Assembly: GCA_949358305.1 (NCBI GenBank)
Contig: OX442318.1
Coordinates: 296,501 to 360,500 of the forward strand
DNA length: 64,000 bases
Direction of reading: 5' to 3'
From: Strigamia acuminata
Taxonomy: Eukaryota > Arthropoda > Chilopoda > Geophilomorpha > Linotaeniidae
Shown: piece by piece, positions 11,247 to 23,000 of the stretch
How the letters are laid out: each line of letters opens with the position of its first letter
How positions within the stretch are numbered: position 1 is the stretch's first letter
Notes under the pieces: generated by a model
What the model was told of the DNA's origin: nothing
Database searches by the model: none
What the model saw: only the letters and a program-made list of their open reading frames with translations
Position numbers and translations under genes: made by a program

Positions 11247-11612
11247 AAGACGACGATACGTGGAGCCACGACGATGATAAAAGCGATAAAATCCGATTCA
11301 GATTTAACGTTTTTGGCGATTATGTAATAGACAACGAATATGATCCAGATTACGAAGAGAACGATGACGAATTTGAAGAGAACGACGAAGAAATTGGCGA
11401 GACAAACGTACAAATTATCGAGAAAAACGAAGAATCGGACGATTTTGAAAACAAGAATGCCAAACTTGATTCAAAACGAGCAGACATTGCTGCGGAGCGA
11501 GCGGAAGTAGATGCGAAACTAGACGAAATTAATGCAAAGTTGGCCAAACTTGACAAGAAACTTGACGAATTCGACGTAAAAGAAGCTAGACTAGATGCCA
11601 AATTAGCTAAAT

Positions 11613-13163
11613 TTGTCGGGAAATTACAAGAGTCCGACGGAAACGACGGATAAATCACACAACAAGTCGGATAAATCGATGCCTTGCAGAAAAACGCAAA
11701 TCGGAAATTTTTTCAAAACAAAACCAGACGAGTCCGATGCGAAATTAAACGAGTTTAAAACGAAGATTTCCGAATTCGATGCGAAACACGAGTCGACGCC
11801 TGAAGTGAGTCCCGATGCTTTACTCGGAAACGACGAATCCGTGGCCGAAAATCAAGAGGAGAACGAATACACCAACTTGGAGATCGAATCTGAAATCAAG
11901 ACAAGTTCTGACGAAGAAAAGGACAAGCGCGCAGATGAAAATGACAAAATAATAGGCGGGAATCGAGAGGAGAACGCGGAAGATAAAATCCAGAACGACG
12001 AGGAAGCCGAACCGCCACCGCCCACTCAACGATGCACGCCGAGAGCCACGATGGCAGAGTGCCAAGTTCTAAGGCGAATAAAATCAAGAGCGATGGCCAG
12101 CGTATCGGAAGAAATCAAACCCTACTACGACGAAGTGGAACCGATTGAATCCGAAGAGTGGATGGACGAGAGGCTGAAGTTGATGGCAAAACAAGTTCGG
12201 AGCACGAAGAAAACCGCGAACTTGATCGAGTCTTGGGGACGAACGAAGAAGATAGAAGACAAGATCGAGACCGAACATGAACAAGTTACGAGTTCAATGG
12301 CCAGTATTTCGGAAGGGATCGAAGCGGTACACTCGATTGGTTCCGAGGGGTGGATAAAGGCCATGAACGCCGAAATGGCATCAAAATACGAAGTTTGGAA
12401 CGTACCAAAAATAAAGCCTGCCGAAGAGACGAGGGAGATCAAGCGGGAGCGAATGTTCAATGATCAAAGTCGTAACAACGAGGAGTCCGAACGCGCATTC
12501 GTACTTTACGAAGATGGGCCGAGTTCGAACAAAGCGCAGGGCAGGCTCGACGCAGAATTGGATGGAATCGATGCAAAATTAGATGTAATTGACGAGAATT
12601 TGGAGAACTTTGAGACGGATGGAGATGGACGCGATTCCCATACGAACTTGGAAGAGAAAATCGCTGCGGAATTACGAGATAGGATCAACATAAAACGCGA
12701 CGAGTCAGACGAATTGTTGCTGTACAGAGAAATCAAAAGCAGATTTTTCGAGAACGAGGGTGTAAATTTGGACCCAAAATCAGATGAGATCGACTTGGAT
12801 CCAGATGGGATTGATACGAAATCAGATGGTGCCGAACACGCAAGTTTGAGCGTTGCTAATACAGAAACTGATACGAATCAAAGAAAGAAAAACAGACGAC
12901 GGAAAAATAGAAAGACGAGCAGCAATGCGACAACAACAACGCAAATGGACGAGAAGGCGGTGATTCGATCCAAGAGAGGCGTAGACAATCGAAAAATATT
13001 CAATGCGAGCCACAAGGAGAGTGCCAGCCACGTAACAAAATACTTTATTACGGGAATTCAACGTAAACGTGAGAAAAAATATTCAAACGAAAAAGGGCAA
13101 ATTGAGAAAAATCGAAGTCAGAATGACAATTTATTTGAGTGTTTTGATGAAAAGTGTAATTGA
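11613..13163 (+). CDS. Charged ORF of the pol-less element, with a trace of RT
   Basis: 516 codons in the +1 frame relative to the gag frame, overlapping it by 41 bp. The text continues the same style (DAKLNEF, SEFDAKH), so the two frames may be one polyprotein joined by a frameshift or split by a recent indel. Residues about 245-265 read SEGWIKAMNAEMASKYEVW and match the start of Copia reverse transcriptase (W-x-x-AM-x-x-E...W). None of the catalytic motifs follows. The C-terminus is basic (KKNRRRKNRK). A weaker second trace of the same motif (SEEWMDERLKLM) lies about 70 residues earlier. Function unknown; a packaging or structural role is a guess. Confidence 0.6.
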   Translation: MSGNYKSPTETTDKSHNKSDKSMPCRKTQIGNFFKTKPDESDAKLNEFKTKISEFDAKHESTPEVSPDALLGNDESVAENQEENEYTNLEIESEIKTSSDEEKDKRADENDKIIGGNREENAEDKIQNDEEAEPPPPTQRCTPRATMAECQVLRRIKSRAMASVSEEIKPYYDEVEPIESEEWMDERLKLMAKQVRSTKKTANLIESWGRTKKIEDKIETEHEQVTSSMASISEGIEAVHSIGSEGWIKAMNAEMASKYEVWNVPKIKPAEETREIKRERMFNDQSRNNEESERAFVLYEDGPSSNKAQGRLDAELDGIDAKLDVIDENLENFETDGDGRDSHTNLEEKIAAELRDRINIKRDESDELLLYREIKSRFFENEGVNLDPKSDEIDLDPDGIDTKSDGAEHASLSVANTETDTNQRKKNRRRKNRKTSSNATTTTQMDEKAVIRSKRGVDNRKIFNASHKESASHVTKYFITGIQRKREKKYSNEKGQIEKNRSQNDNLFECFDEKCN

Positions 13164-13204
13164 TGTTCATTGAGTGCGAGTATTGACGGTTCAAGAGGAG
13201 AATT

Positions 13205-13421
13205 TGTTGGAGTCCATGTTGCTTGACCGCCATTACGTCGCAAGAGGGCACTCGGACGTTCCACGCCGGACGCTGATACGTCCACTAGACGACCTAGTTT
13301 AACAGCCAATCATGGCTAGACATCTGTATATTTAACCTGTGAATATCTTAGAATAAAGCCACTTGTATTTCTTTAACCCTACACCACGTTGCATTTATTT
13401 CAACCAAACGATTTTACAACA
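13205..13421 (+). repeat. 3' LTR of the pol-less element
   Basis: 217 bp, appears identical to the 5' LTR; preceded by a purine-rich tract (aagaggagaa) and followed by the second GTCCC target copy. Confidence 0.88.
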
Positions 13422-13426
13422 GTCCC

Positions 13427-14291
13427 AATGCTGAATTAGTTCTGTAGCGCTCAACACAAAGTTGCAAGTGATCTATTCAAGGGCGAAAGGAAGTTGCACG
13501 TACAAACAAAACAAATAAAATTCATTTACATACCAAAAAAGGTGAAAAAGGTAAATTTCTATGGTTTTTGTGCACGCGTGCACGAATTTTATATTTACAA
13601 AAGCAATCCAGTATTGGATGATGCAACGTGCGATCAATTCACAAAAGTATGAGAACCGAGACTTCTGAAGATGAAGCAACTATATTGAGTATATTTAAGG
13701 AAGGGTTGGGCAAAGTACAAAAATTCGTTATTCGATTTTAAAACAATGAAGCGATATTAATCGATATTGCTAGCGATATAATTCGTTAATTGCATTTAAA
13801 CTACACAAGCGATATAAAACGATATAATGAATATTATTGTTTAATTTCACAAAAAAGGAGAAAAAAATGAAGGGTGTAATATTCATGTAATGAGAGGCAA
13901 CCGTTTGGTTCAATCGCTGGTCAACAACTAACCCATTCTATATTCTGTATTCTACTTACCTTGGCAACAAACTTTATTCGCAATCCTCGTTGATAACCTT
14001 GTCTGGTGGCCATTCTTACAATACTACAAAGGGAATCCAAACAAATACGAAATAAGTTAAAAGAATTGCTTTGCCGGATCTTATGAATTATATTTACCGA
14101 GAAGATATGTGACGTACCGCACAAGTAACTTGTATTTTGTATTCATGTTCATCGGAATTAAGCAACTTACTTGCTAATGATTTATTTATTTAATTCAAGT
14201 TGATACGTATCAACATAAAATGATTTCAACAATTAATTAGTCTTAATTTTTATTTTCTTCATTTATTGCATATTATACAATCTAATCTCAT
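13427..14291. other. Intergenic between pol-less element and gene D
   Basis: 13427-13620 is the rest of the promoter-type block interrupted by the LTR element. 13680-14290 is AT-rich 3' flank shared with the E and H neighbourhoods, including the 16-bp palindrome GTTGATACGTATCAAC at 14199-14214. No gene seen. Confidence 0.5.
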
Positions 14292-16474
14292 CTAACCCTG
14301 ATCGCTGTAACAACATTGCGCTTCCGAGCCAAGAGCGGTGATCTTCTTAACGACGCTCCTGCAGCAAATGTGTTTCTCAGAATCGAAATACTTATTCCCG
14401 CAGCAATTTCCGTTCTTCACCTGACCCAACTCAAAAACACTCTCCTCGCAGCAAATTTGTTTGGCCGGATCGTGCAGCTCCGATCCGCAGCAACGCAACG
14501 ACCGATCCGCGGACTCCAGAACACGATCATTGCAACATTGTTGCGTGTCCGGATTGAACGCCTCCTTCCCGCAACATTGGAAACCGTATCCTTTTTTATC
14601 GACCACCGTCGGGCTGGTGACCACGCCGCTCTCGTCAATCTGACGACAACACATTTGCTTCGATTTATCAATCGCTTTCCCACCGCAACATTCGTGAGTG
14701 CGCGAGTCAATCACCGTCAAATTACAACAAACCCAGCTGTCGGTCGGCTTGAGGAAAACGGCCGTTTCTATTTTGCTACTTCGTGAGCCCTGAGAGTAGA
14801 ATTCGCTTTCACAACAAAGATGTTCCCGATAATCGTAAGTGACATTCCCGCAACAAACGTCTCCCCTGGACTTCTGCTTTAAAACGAACCCGGTCTCGTG
14901 ATCGCAGCATAATTCGAGCTTCGAGTGGAACCTTCTATTGCCACAGCAGTCGTCATACTTCGACTCCTGTTTTACTTTTTTGCCATTGCAACACAATTCC
15001 TCGTTCGGATCCATCGCTTCCAAACCGCAACAGCTCGCGGGTTTGTTGTGCTTCACTCCGCCGCAGCAAATTTCCGTGCGATAGTCGTAAATGCCCGGTT
15101 CCATGTTGCTCCCTTCAATCCAGCAACAGTAGAAGTTGGAATTCTAGGGATTGTAAACGCTTCCGCTACTGCTATTTGCGTTTTCTTTGGGAATGTCAAA
15201 CACTTTGTTTCCGCAGCACACTTGGGTCTGGGAATCGAACGGCAGTTTGAATTTGCCGCAACAACTGTCGGCGCTTTCCGGTAATTTATCTTTGTCTTGT
15301 ACCGCGTCGCTCGATTTACAGCATGTTTGCGTGGTGGTGTCGTAAGCCGACAATCCGCAACATTCCATGGTGGTTTGCGCGTTCTGCTGGTGGATGTGCT
15401 TGTTGTCGCAACAAATCTCTTTTTTCCAGTCGAACGCTTCCAGTCCGCAACAAAGCGTGCTCCACGACTTGGCCGCTACTATTTTGCTCACGTATGTGGA
15501 AGTGTGCGGGAAAGTTCCGTTTCTTTGAATGCAGCAAACGTGTGTTCTGACGTTGTAACTTGTTCCGTCGCAAATGTCAATCGTTTGAACTACCGGTAGA
15601 CGACGTTGCATTCGTTGAGCAATACGCCGGTTTCTGTCTCTTAGCCCAGAAGCATTGCTTGGGCGACCGATGTTAGATGAACAAGTCCTTTCCTTTTCAT
15701 TATAGATTTTTCCTGACAGAAAGAAAAATAAAACAAAAATTTTTTTTTGCTGATTTATTTATTTACTTAATTAAACTTAATTTACCCTCACAACATCCTG
15801 TTTGCACATACTTCTTTTCGAAGATGCTAAATTGCAGTTTGCTCCTAAAGAAATAGCGGTAAAACTCTTCAAAATATCTATCCCTGATAAAATTGCGTCC
15901 GCCTTTTCTGAACTGGTCGTCGAAAATGCCATCGCGTTTTATGTAGGAGCAGCAGACGTGTGTCCTCGAGTCGATTAGTTTCGAACCGCAACATTCCATT
16001 GCACGCATCGCTTCGGTATCGTTGACTACGTGAGCGGGAAATGGCAACGGGCCCTCATCTCCCGTCACGCTCGAACTGCAACATTTGGCCTCTCCAACCG
16101 AAAAGTATTTGCCTCCGGAGCACTGGTAGCCCATTTTCAAAAAATAAGCTTTGCCGCCACAGCATACCTGTTTCGTTACATCGATCTCGGACGATCCGCA
16201 ACACTTCCGGCTCGAATTAGAGAATGCTGGAAACAAATTGCCGGAGCAACACACTTGCGATGCAGGATTGTAAGCCGCTACGTAGCTTTCATCTATCGAT
16301 TGAAAAGAACAATTAACAAGAAGAAATAAGATGATGAAACCGAAGAAACAACTCACTCAATGAATATCTCTGTCTGTTGGATTTGATAGAATAATGCGGA
16401 TCCGAGCTGTCATAAGCAAAACTTAAGAACACCTGCAAAGTGAATACCGCGAGTGTACACTTTGTGCACATCAT
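14292..16474 (-). pseudogene. Galaxin-like gene D, one in-frame stop
   Basis: Exons 16357-16474, 15786-16292 and 14292-15712 sum to 2046 nt, a multiple of 3. All splice sites and the 5' UTR acceptor (GCAG) are kept. A single TAG at 15144-15146 replaces the Trp codon of the conserved segment before FYCCW, ending the protein about two thirds of the way short of its exon 3 end. The signal peptide is MMCTKCTLAVFTLQVF. Downstream of the stop the repeats remain open to 14292. Gene G is its tandem copy and carries a different stop, so the two were disabled independently. The lesion could also be an allele or sequencing error. TATA box on minus at 16816-16822. Confidence 0.8.
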
Positions 16475-16988
16475 TACTGCAAAGAATTAAAATTAGTCAA
16501 TTTCTTGAAAACTTCAAAATGACAAAAACTAGTAGAACTGGTAATGCCTAAAACGTTGCAACTCGGTGTTTGACACAATTGTTTTGGAGTTTTTTTTTGC
16601 AGAAAAAAGCAAGGCACAATATACCTTTGTGTAACCAGCACGCATGCAGTCCCAATGCTGAATTAATTCTGTAGCGCTCAACACAAAGTTGCAAGTGATC
16701 TATTCAATGGCGAAAGGAAGTTCCACTTACAAACAAAACAAACAAAATTCAATTACATATACCAAAAAAGGTGAAAAAGGTAAATTTCTAGGGTTTTTTT
16801 GCACGCATGCACGAATTTTATATTTACAAAAGCAGCCTAGTATTGGATGATGCAACGTGCGATCTATTCACAAAAGTGTGAGAACCGAGACTTCTGAAGA
16901 TGAAGCAACTATATTGAGTATATTTAAGGAATGATTGGGCAAAGTACAAAAATTCGTTATTCGATTTTAAAACAATGAGGCGATATTA

Positions 16989-17230
16989 CCGTATTTTACC
17001 AAATAAGAGCCGCGGCTCTTATTCAAAACTGTTACTTTGAGCTGCGGCTTTAATTCGGGGGCGGCTCTTATTTTAAATAGTGGCCAATATCTAACTATTA
17101 CGTTCATTGAACGTATATAGCCGCGGCTACTAATCGAGGGCGGCTCTTTTATCAAGTCGCCTATCTTGGCCGCGGCTACTATTCGAAGGCGGTTACAATT
17201 CGAGGGCGACTCTTATTCGGTAAAATACGG
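16989..17230. mobile_element. TA-flanked MITE, copy 1
   Basis: 242 bp with inverted ends CCGTATTTTACC, followed by AATAAGAG, flanked by TA on both sides. The empty site (gatattaatc) is seen at the equivalent place near gene H (31081-31100) and near gene D. The interior is nearly a palindrome, rich in GCCGCGGC and GGGCGGCTCTTAT blocks. A TA duplication and short inverted ends fit a Tc1/mariner or pogo-type non-autonomous element. No coding capacity. Confidence 0.85.
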
Positions 17231-19730
17231 TAATCGATATTGCTACCGGTAGCGATATAATTCGTTAATTGCATTTAAACTACACAAGCGATATAAAACG
17301 ATATAAGGAATATTATTGTTTAATTTCCACAACAAGAGAAAATAAAAAATGAAGGGTGTAATATTCATGTAATGAGAGGCAATCGCTGACCAACAACTAA
17401 CTTTATTAGTAATCCTCGTTGATGACCTTAGCCACCCCATCTGGTGGCCATTCTTCCAATACTACAAAGGGAATCCAAACAAATACGAAATAAGTGAAAA
17501 GAATTGCTTTGCCGCATCTTATGAATTATATTTATCGAGAGGATACGTGATGTACCGCACAAGTAACTTGTATTTTGTATTCATGTTGATCGGCGTTAAG
17601 CAACTTACCTGTTAATGATTTATTTATTTAATTCAAGTAGATACGTATCAACATAAAATGATTTCAACAATTAATTAGTCTTATTTTTATTTTCTTCATT
17701 TATTGCATAATTATACAATCTAATCTCATCTAAACCTGATCGCTGTAACAACAATGCGTTTCCGAGCCCGGATCCGTAACATTCTTGACAACATCCCTGC
17801 AGCAAATGTGTTTCTCAGAGTCGAAATACTTGTTGCCGCAACATGCTCCGTTCTTCACCTGACCCAACTCAAAAACACTCTCCTCGCAGCAAATTTGTTT
17901 GGCCGGATCGTGCAGCTGCAATCCGCAGCAACGCAACGACGGATTCGCGGACTCCAAAACGCGACCAATGCAACATTGTTGCGTGTCCGGATTGAACGAT
18001 TCCTTATAGCAACAACGGGAACCGTCTCCTTTTTTATCGACCACCGTCCGGCTAATGAACATACCGCTCTGGTCAATGTTACGACAACACAGTTGCTTCG
18101 ATTTATCCATCGCTTTCCCGCCGCAACATTCGTGAGTGCGCCGGTCGATCGCCGTCAAATTACAACAAACCATGCTTTTGTTCGGATTGAAGAAAACGGC
18201 CGTTTCTATTTCGTTACTTCGTGAGCTTCCACAACAAAGTTGTTTCCGACGATCGTAAGTGATATTCCCGCAACAAACGTCTCCCCTGGACTTCTTCTTT
18301 AAAACGAACCGGGTCTCGCGACCGCAGCACAATTCGAGCTGCGAGTTGAACGTTCTATTCCCACAGCAATTGTCATCCTCCGACTTCTCCTTTTTCACTT
18401 TTTTGCCGTTGCAACACACTTCCGTGTTCCGATCCATCGTTTCCAAACCGCAACAGCTCGCGGATTTGTTGTGCTTCACTCCGCCGCAGCAAATTTCCGT
18501 GCGATAGTCGTAAAGGCTCGGTTCCATGTTGCTCTCTGCGTTCCAGCAACAGTAATTCTCGGAATTCCTGTAACGATAAATTAGGCCAATTCTTCCGCTA
18601 CTGCTACTTGCGTTTTCTTTGGGAATGTCAAACACCTTGTTTCCGCAGCACACTTGGGTCTGGGAATAGAACGGTAGTTTGAATTTGCCGCAACAACTGT
18701 CGGCGCTTTCCGCTAATTCGTCTTTATCTCCAACAGCGTTGCTCGATTTACAGCATCTTTGCGTGGTGGTGTCGTAAGCCGACAATCCGCAACATTGCAT
18801 GGTGGTTTGCGCGTTCTGCTGGTGGATTTGCTTGTTGTCGCAACAAATCTCTTTTTCCCAGTCGTACGCTTCCAGTCCGCAACAAAGCGTGCTCCACGAC
18901 TTGGCCTCTACTATTTTGCTCACGTGTGTGGAAGCGTGTCTGAAAGCGTGTGGGGAATCGTCAAAGAAATCGTGCGTGGAATCGTCTATGAAATCGTCTG
19001 TGGAAGCGTGCGGGAAAGTTTCGTTTATTTGAATGCAGCAAACGTGTGTTCTGACGTTGTAACTTGTTCCGTCGCAAATGTCAGTCGTGTGAACTAGATA
19101 ACTTTGCATTTCTTGAACCATACGCCGGTATCTGTCTTTTAGCCCAGAAGCATTCCTTTGGCGACCGATGTTAGATGAACAAGTCCTTTCCTTTTTATTA
19201 TAGATTTTTCCTGATAGAAAGAAAAATAACACAAAATTTTCTTTTTGCAGATTTACTTACTTAATTAATTAAATTTAATTTACCCTCACAACATCCTGTT
19301 TGCGCATACTTCTTTTCGAAGATGCTAAATTGCAGTTTCCTCCTAAAGAAAGAGCGGTAAAACTCTTCAAAATAACTCTCCCTGATTCGACGGCGTCCGC
19401 CTTCTCTGCGCTGGTCTTCGAAAATGCCCTCGTCAGTTTTGATGTGGGAGCAGCAGACGTGCGTCCTCGAGTCGATTAGTTTAGAACCGCAACATTCCAT
19501 TGCACGCCTCGCTTCGGTATCGTTGACTACGTGAGCGGGAAATGGCAACGGGCTCTCATCTCCCGTCACGCTCGAATTGCAACATTTGGCCTCTCCAACT
19601 GAAAAGTATTTGCTTCCGCAGCAGTGGTAGCCAATTTTCAAAGAATAAGCCTTGCCGTCACAGCATACCTGTTTCGTTACATCGATCTCGGATGATCCGC
19701 AGCACTTCTGGTTCGAATTAGATAATGTTG

Positions 19731-19945
19731 TGTTGTTTATTGAATGTTGTATTCCTGTCCGCCAGGTGTCTTTGTCACCTGTGCACCTGTCACTGACACT
19801 GACCAATCAGTGACCCGAATTGTATTTGGTGCTCCACGCACTTTTTAACATCTGTTTAAGATTAAAACCATCACTGTTAATATTTCACCAAAAAGCCAAG
19901 CGTCTCCATTTTTATGCCTCCAACATATTAGAACAAAAAACTACA
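19731..19945 (+). repeat. 5' LTR of Copia copy 1
   Basis: 215 bp, TGTTG...CTACA; identical by eye to 24291-24505. The U3 half differs clearly from the LTRs of copy 2, while the last ~95 bp match almost exactly. Confidence 0.93.
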
Positions 19946-19947
19946 GG

Positions 19948-19976
19948 TTATGGGCCCAGCACGCTTCCACTGCGCT
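19948..19976 (+). other. Primer binding site, internal part of initiator tRNA-Met
   Basis: TTATGGGCCCAGCACGCTTCC and the next bases are complementary to the anticodon-stem region of initiator tRNA-Met (anticodon CAT within GGGCCCATAA). Drosophila copia is known to prime from a 5' half of this tRNA, so the same mechanism is likely. Confidence 0.85.
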
Positions 19977-20066
19977 TAAAAATCATCAAGTTTTGTACCG
20001 GAACATTCGAGGAAGTTAAAAACGAATTTAACACGAACATTCCACAAGAAACAGAACTAAGAAACG

Positions 20067-23000
20067 ATGGCGAACGGCGGCGGAAATTCAGCTCGAATCG
20101 AGGCGTTGGGAAAGGAAAACTTCGACACATGGAAGATCCAGATGGAAGCAATTTTGGATCAACGGGACCTACTCGTGCACGCGGAAGGTACGTCGAAACG
20201 ACCAGAGACCATTGAAGGCAACGCGAAACGTATGAAGGAGATCGAGACGTGGGAGAAAAGTGATCGAACAGCCAAAAATGACATTTTGCTAAACATAAAG
20301 CAATCTGAACTTCGAATGGCCAAAAATTGCAGCACCGCAAATGAATTGTGGAGGAAGTTGCATAGTGTGTACCAATCGAAAGGACCGGCAAGAAAAATCA
20401 CGTTGTTAAAACGACTCGCGACACACAAGATGGCGGACGGAGAAAACGTGGAGAGTCACCTAAAAGAATTCTTCGAACTAGTAGACAAATTGCTAGACAT
20501 GGATTTTAAAATGCCCGAAGATTTCACAACGATTCTACTGCTACTGAGTTTGCCAAATTCCTACGACAACTTTCGATGCGCAATAGAATCCCAAGATAAA
20601 TTGCCATCGCTGGAAGTTTTGGAGGGAAAAATCAAAGACGAGTCGATCGCCCGCGGAAAAGGAAAAGAAGACGTGTCGGACGCCATGATGGCCAGAAAAA
20701 CGTTCCAAAAACGTAAGCAACCAAAGAAATACGGCGACGAAAATTCGAATTCGACCGAGAAGCCAGTTTTCAAATACAAGTGTCACGGTTGCGGAAAAAT
20801 TGGCCACAAAATCGCCGATTGCCGAAGTAAAAGCAAGAAGGAAAGCGCATCAAGAGCCGAGAAATCCAAGTACGAATTATTTTTCTGCGAGCAAATCGAG
20901 ACAGCGCTGATAAGCGAGACGTCACGACCGAAAAATTGGTGTTTGGACAGCGGCGCCAGCTCCCACATGTGCTCGAACGATTCAACATTTTCGACGATCG
21001 AATTCCTGAAAAACCAAAAACTGAATTTGGCCAGCAAAGCGAGTACAAAAATCGACGGAAAAGGAACCGCGAAAATTGTCGTCAACACCGGGAACGGAAA
21101 TGTGAAGCTGGATTTGGCGGAAACTCTTTTGGTGCGAGATCTACGAACGAATTTGATGTCGGTCGGGAAGATCACAGAACGGGGACACAAGGTGATTTTC
21201 GATGATAAGTCAGCAGAAGTGATAAATCCGAAGGGAGAAATCGTATTCACCGCCGAAAAAAGGAACGGACTGTATTACATCGTCGACGAGACCGAGGATG
21301 CTGCGACTGCAGCGGAAATCGAAGTCGGAACCGGATCAAAACCTGCAAAACCCGCAAGTACGAAAATACAAGAATGGCACAAAAGACTTGGGCACCTGAA
21401 CGAGTCAAGTCTGAAAATACTAAACGAAAAGGCGGACGGAATGAATTTGGAAAAGGACGCCAAGCTGCCAACTTGTGAAACTTGCATCGAGGGGAAGCAC
21501 GCAAGTACGAAATTTCCTGACTCCACGTCAAAAAGCGAAAAACTGCTGGAACTTGTACACTCGGACGTTTGCGGACCAATGCCAACAAAGTCCATGAACG
21601 GATCAAGATACTTCGTGACCTTCACCGACGACAAATCGAGGTGGTGCAAGGTGTATTTTCTGAAGCACAAAAGCGAAGTTTTCGAGGCATTCAAGTCATT
21701 TAAAACGTTTTGCGAGAGGGAAACTGGTTGCGCACTAAAAGTTTTACGATCGGACAACGGGAAGGAATATGTAAATAAGAAATTCGACGCATATTTACAA
21801 GAAAACGGCATAAAGCGCCAAACCAGCGTCGAACGAACCCCGGAACAAAATGGCGTCTCGGAAAGAATGAATAGAACTTTGATCGAGATGGCACGATGCA
21901 TGTTACTGCAAGCAAAATTGCCTAACTCATATTGGGCGGAAGCAATCAACACTGCATGCCACATCCGAAATAAATGCCCGACTAGAAGTTTGGAAAATGA
22001 AATCCCGCATCAAGTCTGGACCGGAAGAAAACCGAATGTCGACTATTTTCGAGTTTTTGGAAGCAGAGTCTTCGCGTTGGACAAGAAACCGAACAAGGGG
22101 AAGTTCGAACCGAAGTCAAAAGAATGTATTCTCATCGGATATTGGGACGGATCGAAGGCGTATCGCTTGTGGTCAAAAAGCGAAAACAAAATTATAAAAA
22201 GTCGCGATGTGAAATTTGTCGAAAAATCGGAAAATGAAACGAATGAAGAATGTGAAGAAAACGATAATAACAATAATCTTAATGACATTCTCACCGATTG
22301 CAGAACAGATCAAATCGAGAATGGAACCGAAATTTCCGAGGACGAAGTCGAGAGCGCAGGCGAGAACGAGCCCGATAATGAGGACGAGAGAGAGACGCAA
22401 CACGAAGAAGCCGAACCTCGTCAGAATGAAAACGCGCAAATAATTCCACGACGATCCTCGAGAACGCCAAAACCTTACCCAAATCGAAATGGGGACCCAC
22501 CCAGAAAGAAATACACCAGAAAGAATCCGACAACAACTAATGAAGTTTTGGACGAAATTGCACAGATAGCAATTCTCGACGATCCAACGACAGCGGCCGA
22601 AGCTTTGAATGGAAACGACCCACAAGAATGGATGAAAGCGATGAAGGAAGAGTACGACGCTTTAATCGAAAACGAAACGTGGGAGGAGTGCGACCGACCA
22701 AAAAATAGAAACGTAATCGGATGTAGATGGGTCCTCCGCACGAAATTTGAAGCAGACGGGTCAATCGAACGCAGAAAGGCCAGACTGGTCGCCAAAGGAT
22801 ATGCACAGCAGCCAGGCATCGATTACTTTGAAACCTACGCGCCCGTCGCACGACCGGGATCAATTCGAATGATGATGGCAATCGCAGCCGAGTTGGGATT
22901 GACCGTACACCAAATGGACGCGATAACGGCATATTTGAACGGCGAAATCGAAGAGGAAATTTTTATGGAATTCCCCGAATATTTGGAATTTATTGCTGGA

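Larger units (their letters stand above)
9709..11653 (+). pseudogene. gag-like gene of the pol-less element, split by a solo LTR
   Basis: The frame from ATG 9709 encodes a Copia-type gag N-terminus (LLHDDNYLLWSKRVKAAL..., then AKQLWDDIKK, typical of the UBN2-like capsid region). It is cut at 10317 by the solo LTR and stops at 10353. Beyond the insertion, from 10630, the same frame resumes in register and gives two CCHC zinc knuckles (CYNCNEPGHMASDC and CFNCEGSGHKASAC). It then has an acidic stretch with 11 copies of a 7-residue DDAEKEN/H unit (11026-11246) and a heptad-like region rich in DAKL-DE repeats, ending at 11653. The long acidic, coiled-coil tail replaces the usual protease-integrase region. 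The uninterrupted form was probably the functional gag. Confidence 0.75.
9336..13421 (+). mobile_element. Non-autonomous Copia-like LTR retrotransposon lacking pol
   Basis: Two 217-bp LTRs (9336-9552 and 13205-13421) that look identical base for base bound 4086 bp. The element is flanked by the 5-bp target duplication GTCCC (9331-9335, 13422-13426) and begins TGTTG and ends CAACA. A primer binding site follows the 5' LTR and a purine-rich tract precedes the 3' LTR. The interior has a Copia-type gag with zinc knuckles and then long, charged, unfamiliar reading frames. Protease, integrase, reverse transcriptase and RNase H are absent apart from a short trace of the start of an RT domain. It must have used enzymes from another element. 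Identical LTRs mean the insertion is recent. Confidence 0.88.

Noticed and set aside
10784-11413. 209-codon minus-strand frame rich in LLRIVVF, resembling a membrane protein
   Set aside because: It is the antisense of the DDAEKE minisatellite; the hydrophobic pattern is a by-product.
19211-19232. MLFFFLSG start of exon 3 in E, and the same in H
   Set aside because: It is the end of intron 2 read through; the acceptor TCAG|GAAAAATC and the split Gly codon fit all copies.
19948-19976. Possible tRNA gene after the Copia 5' LTR
   Set aside because: Only the anticodon-stem complement of initiator tRNA-Met is present, on the wrong strand and without A and B box order; it is a primer binding site.
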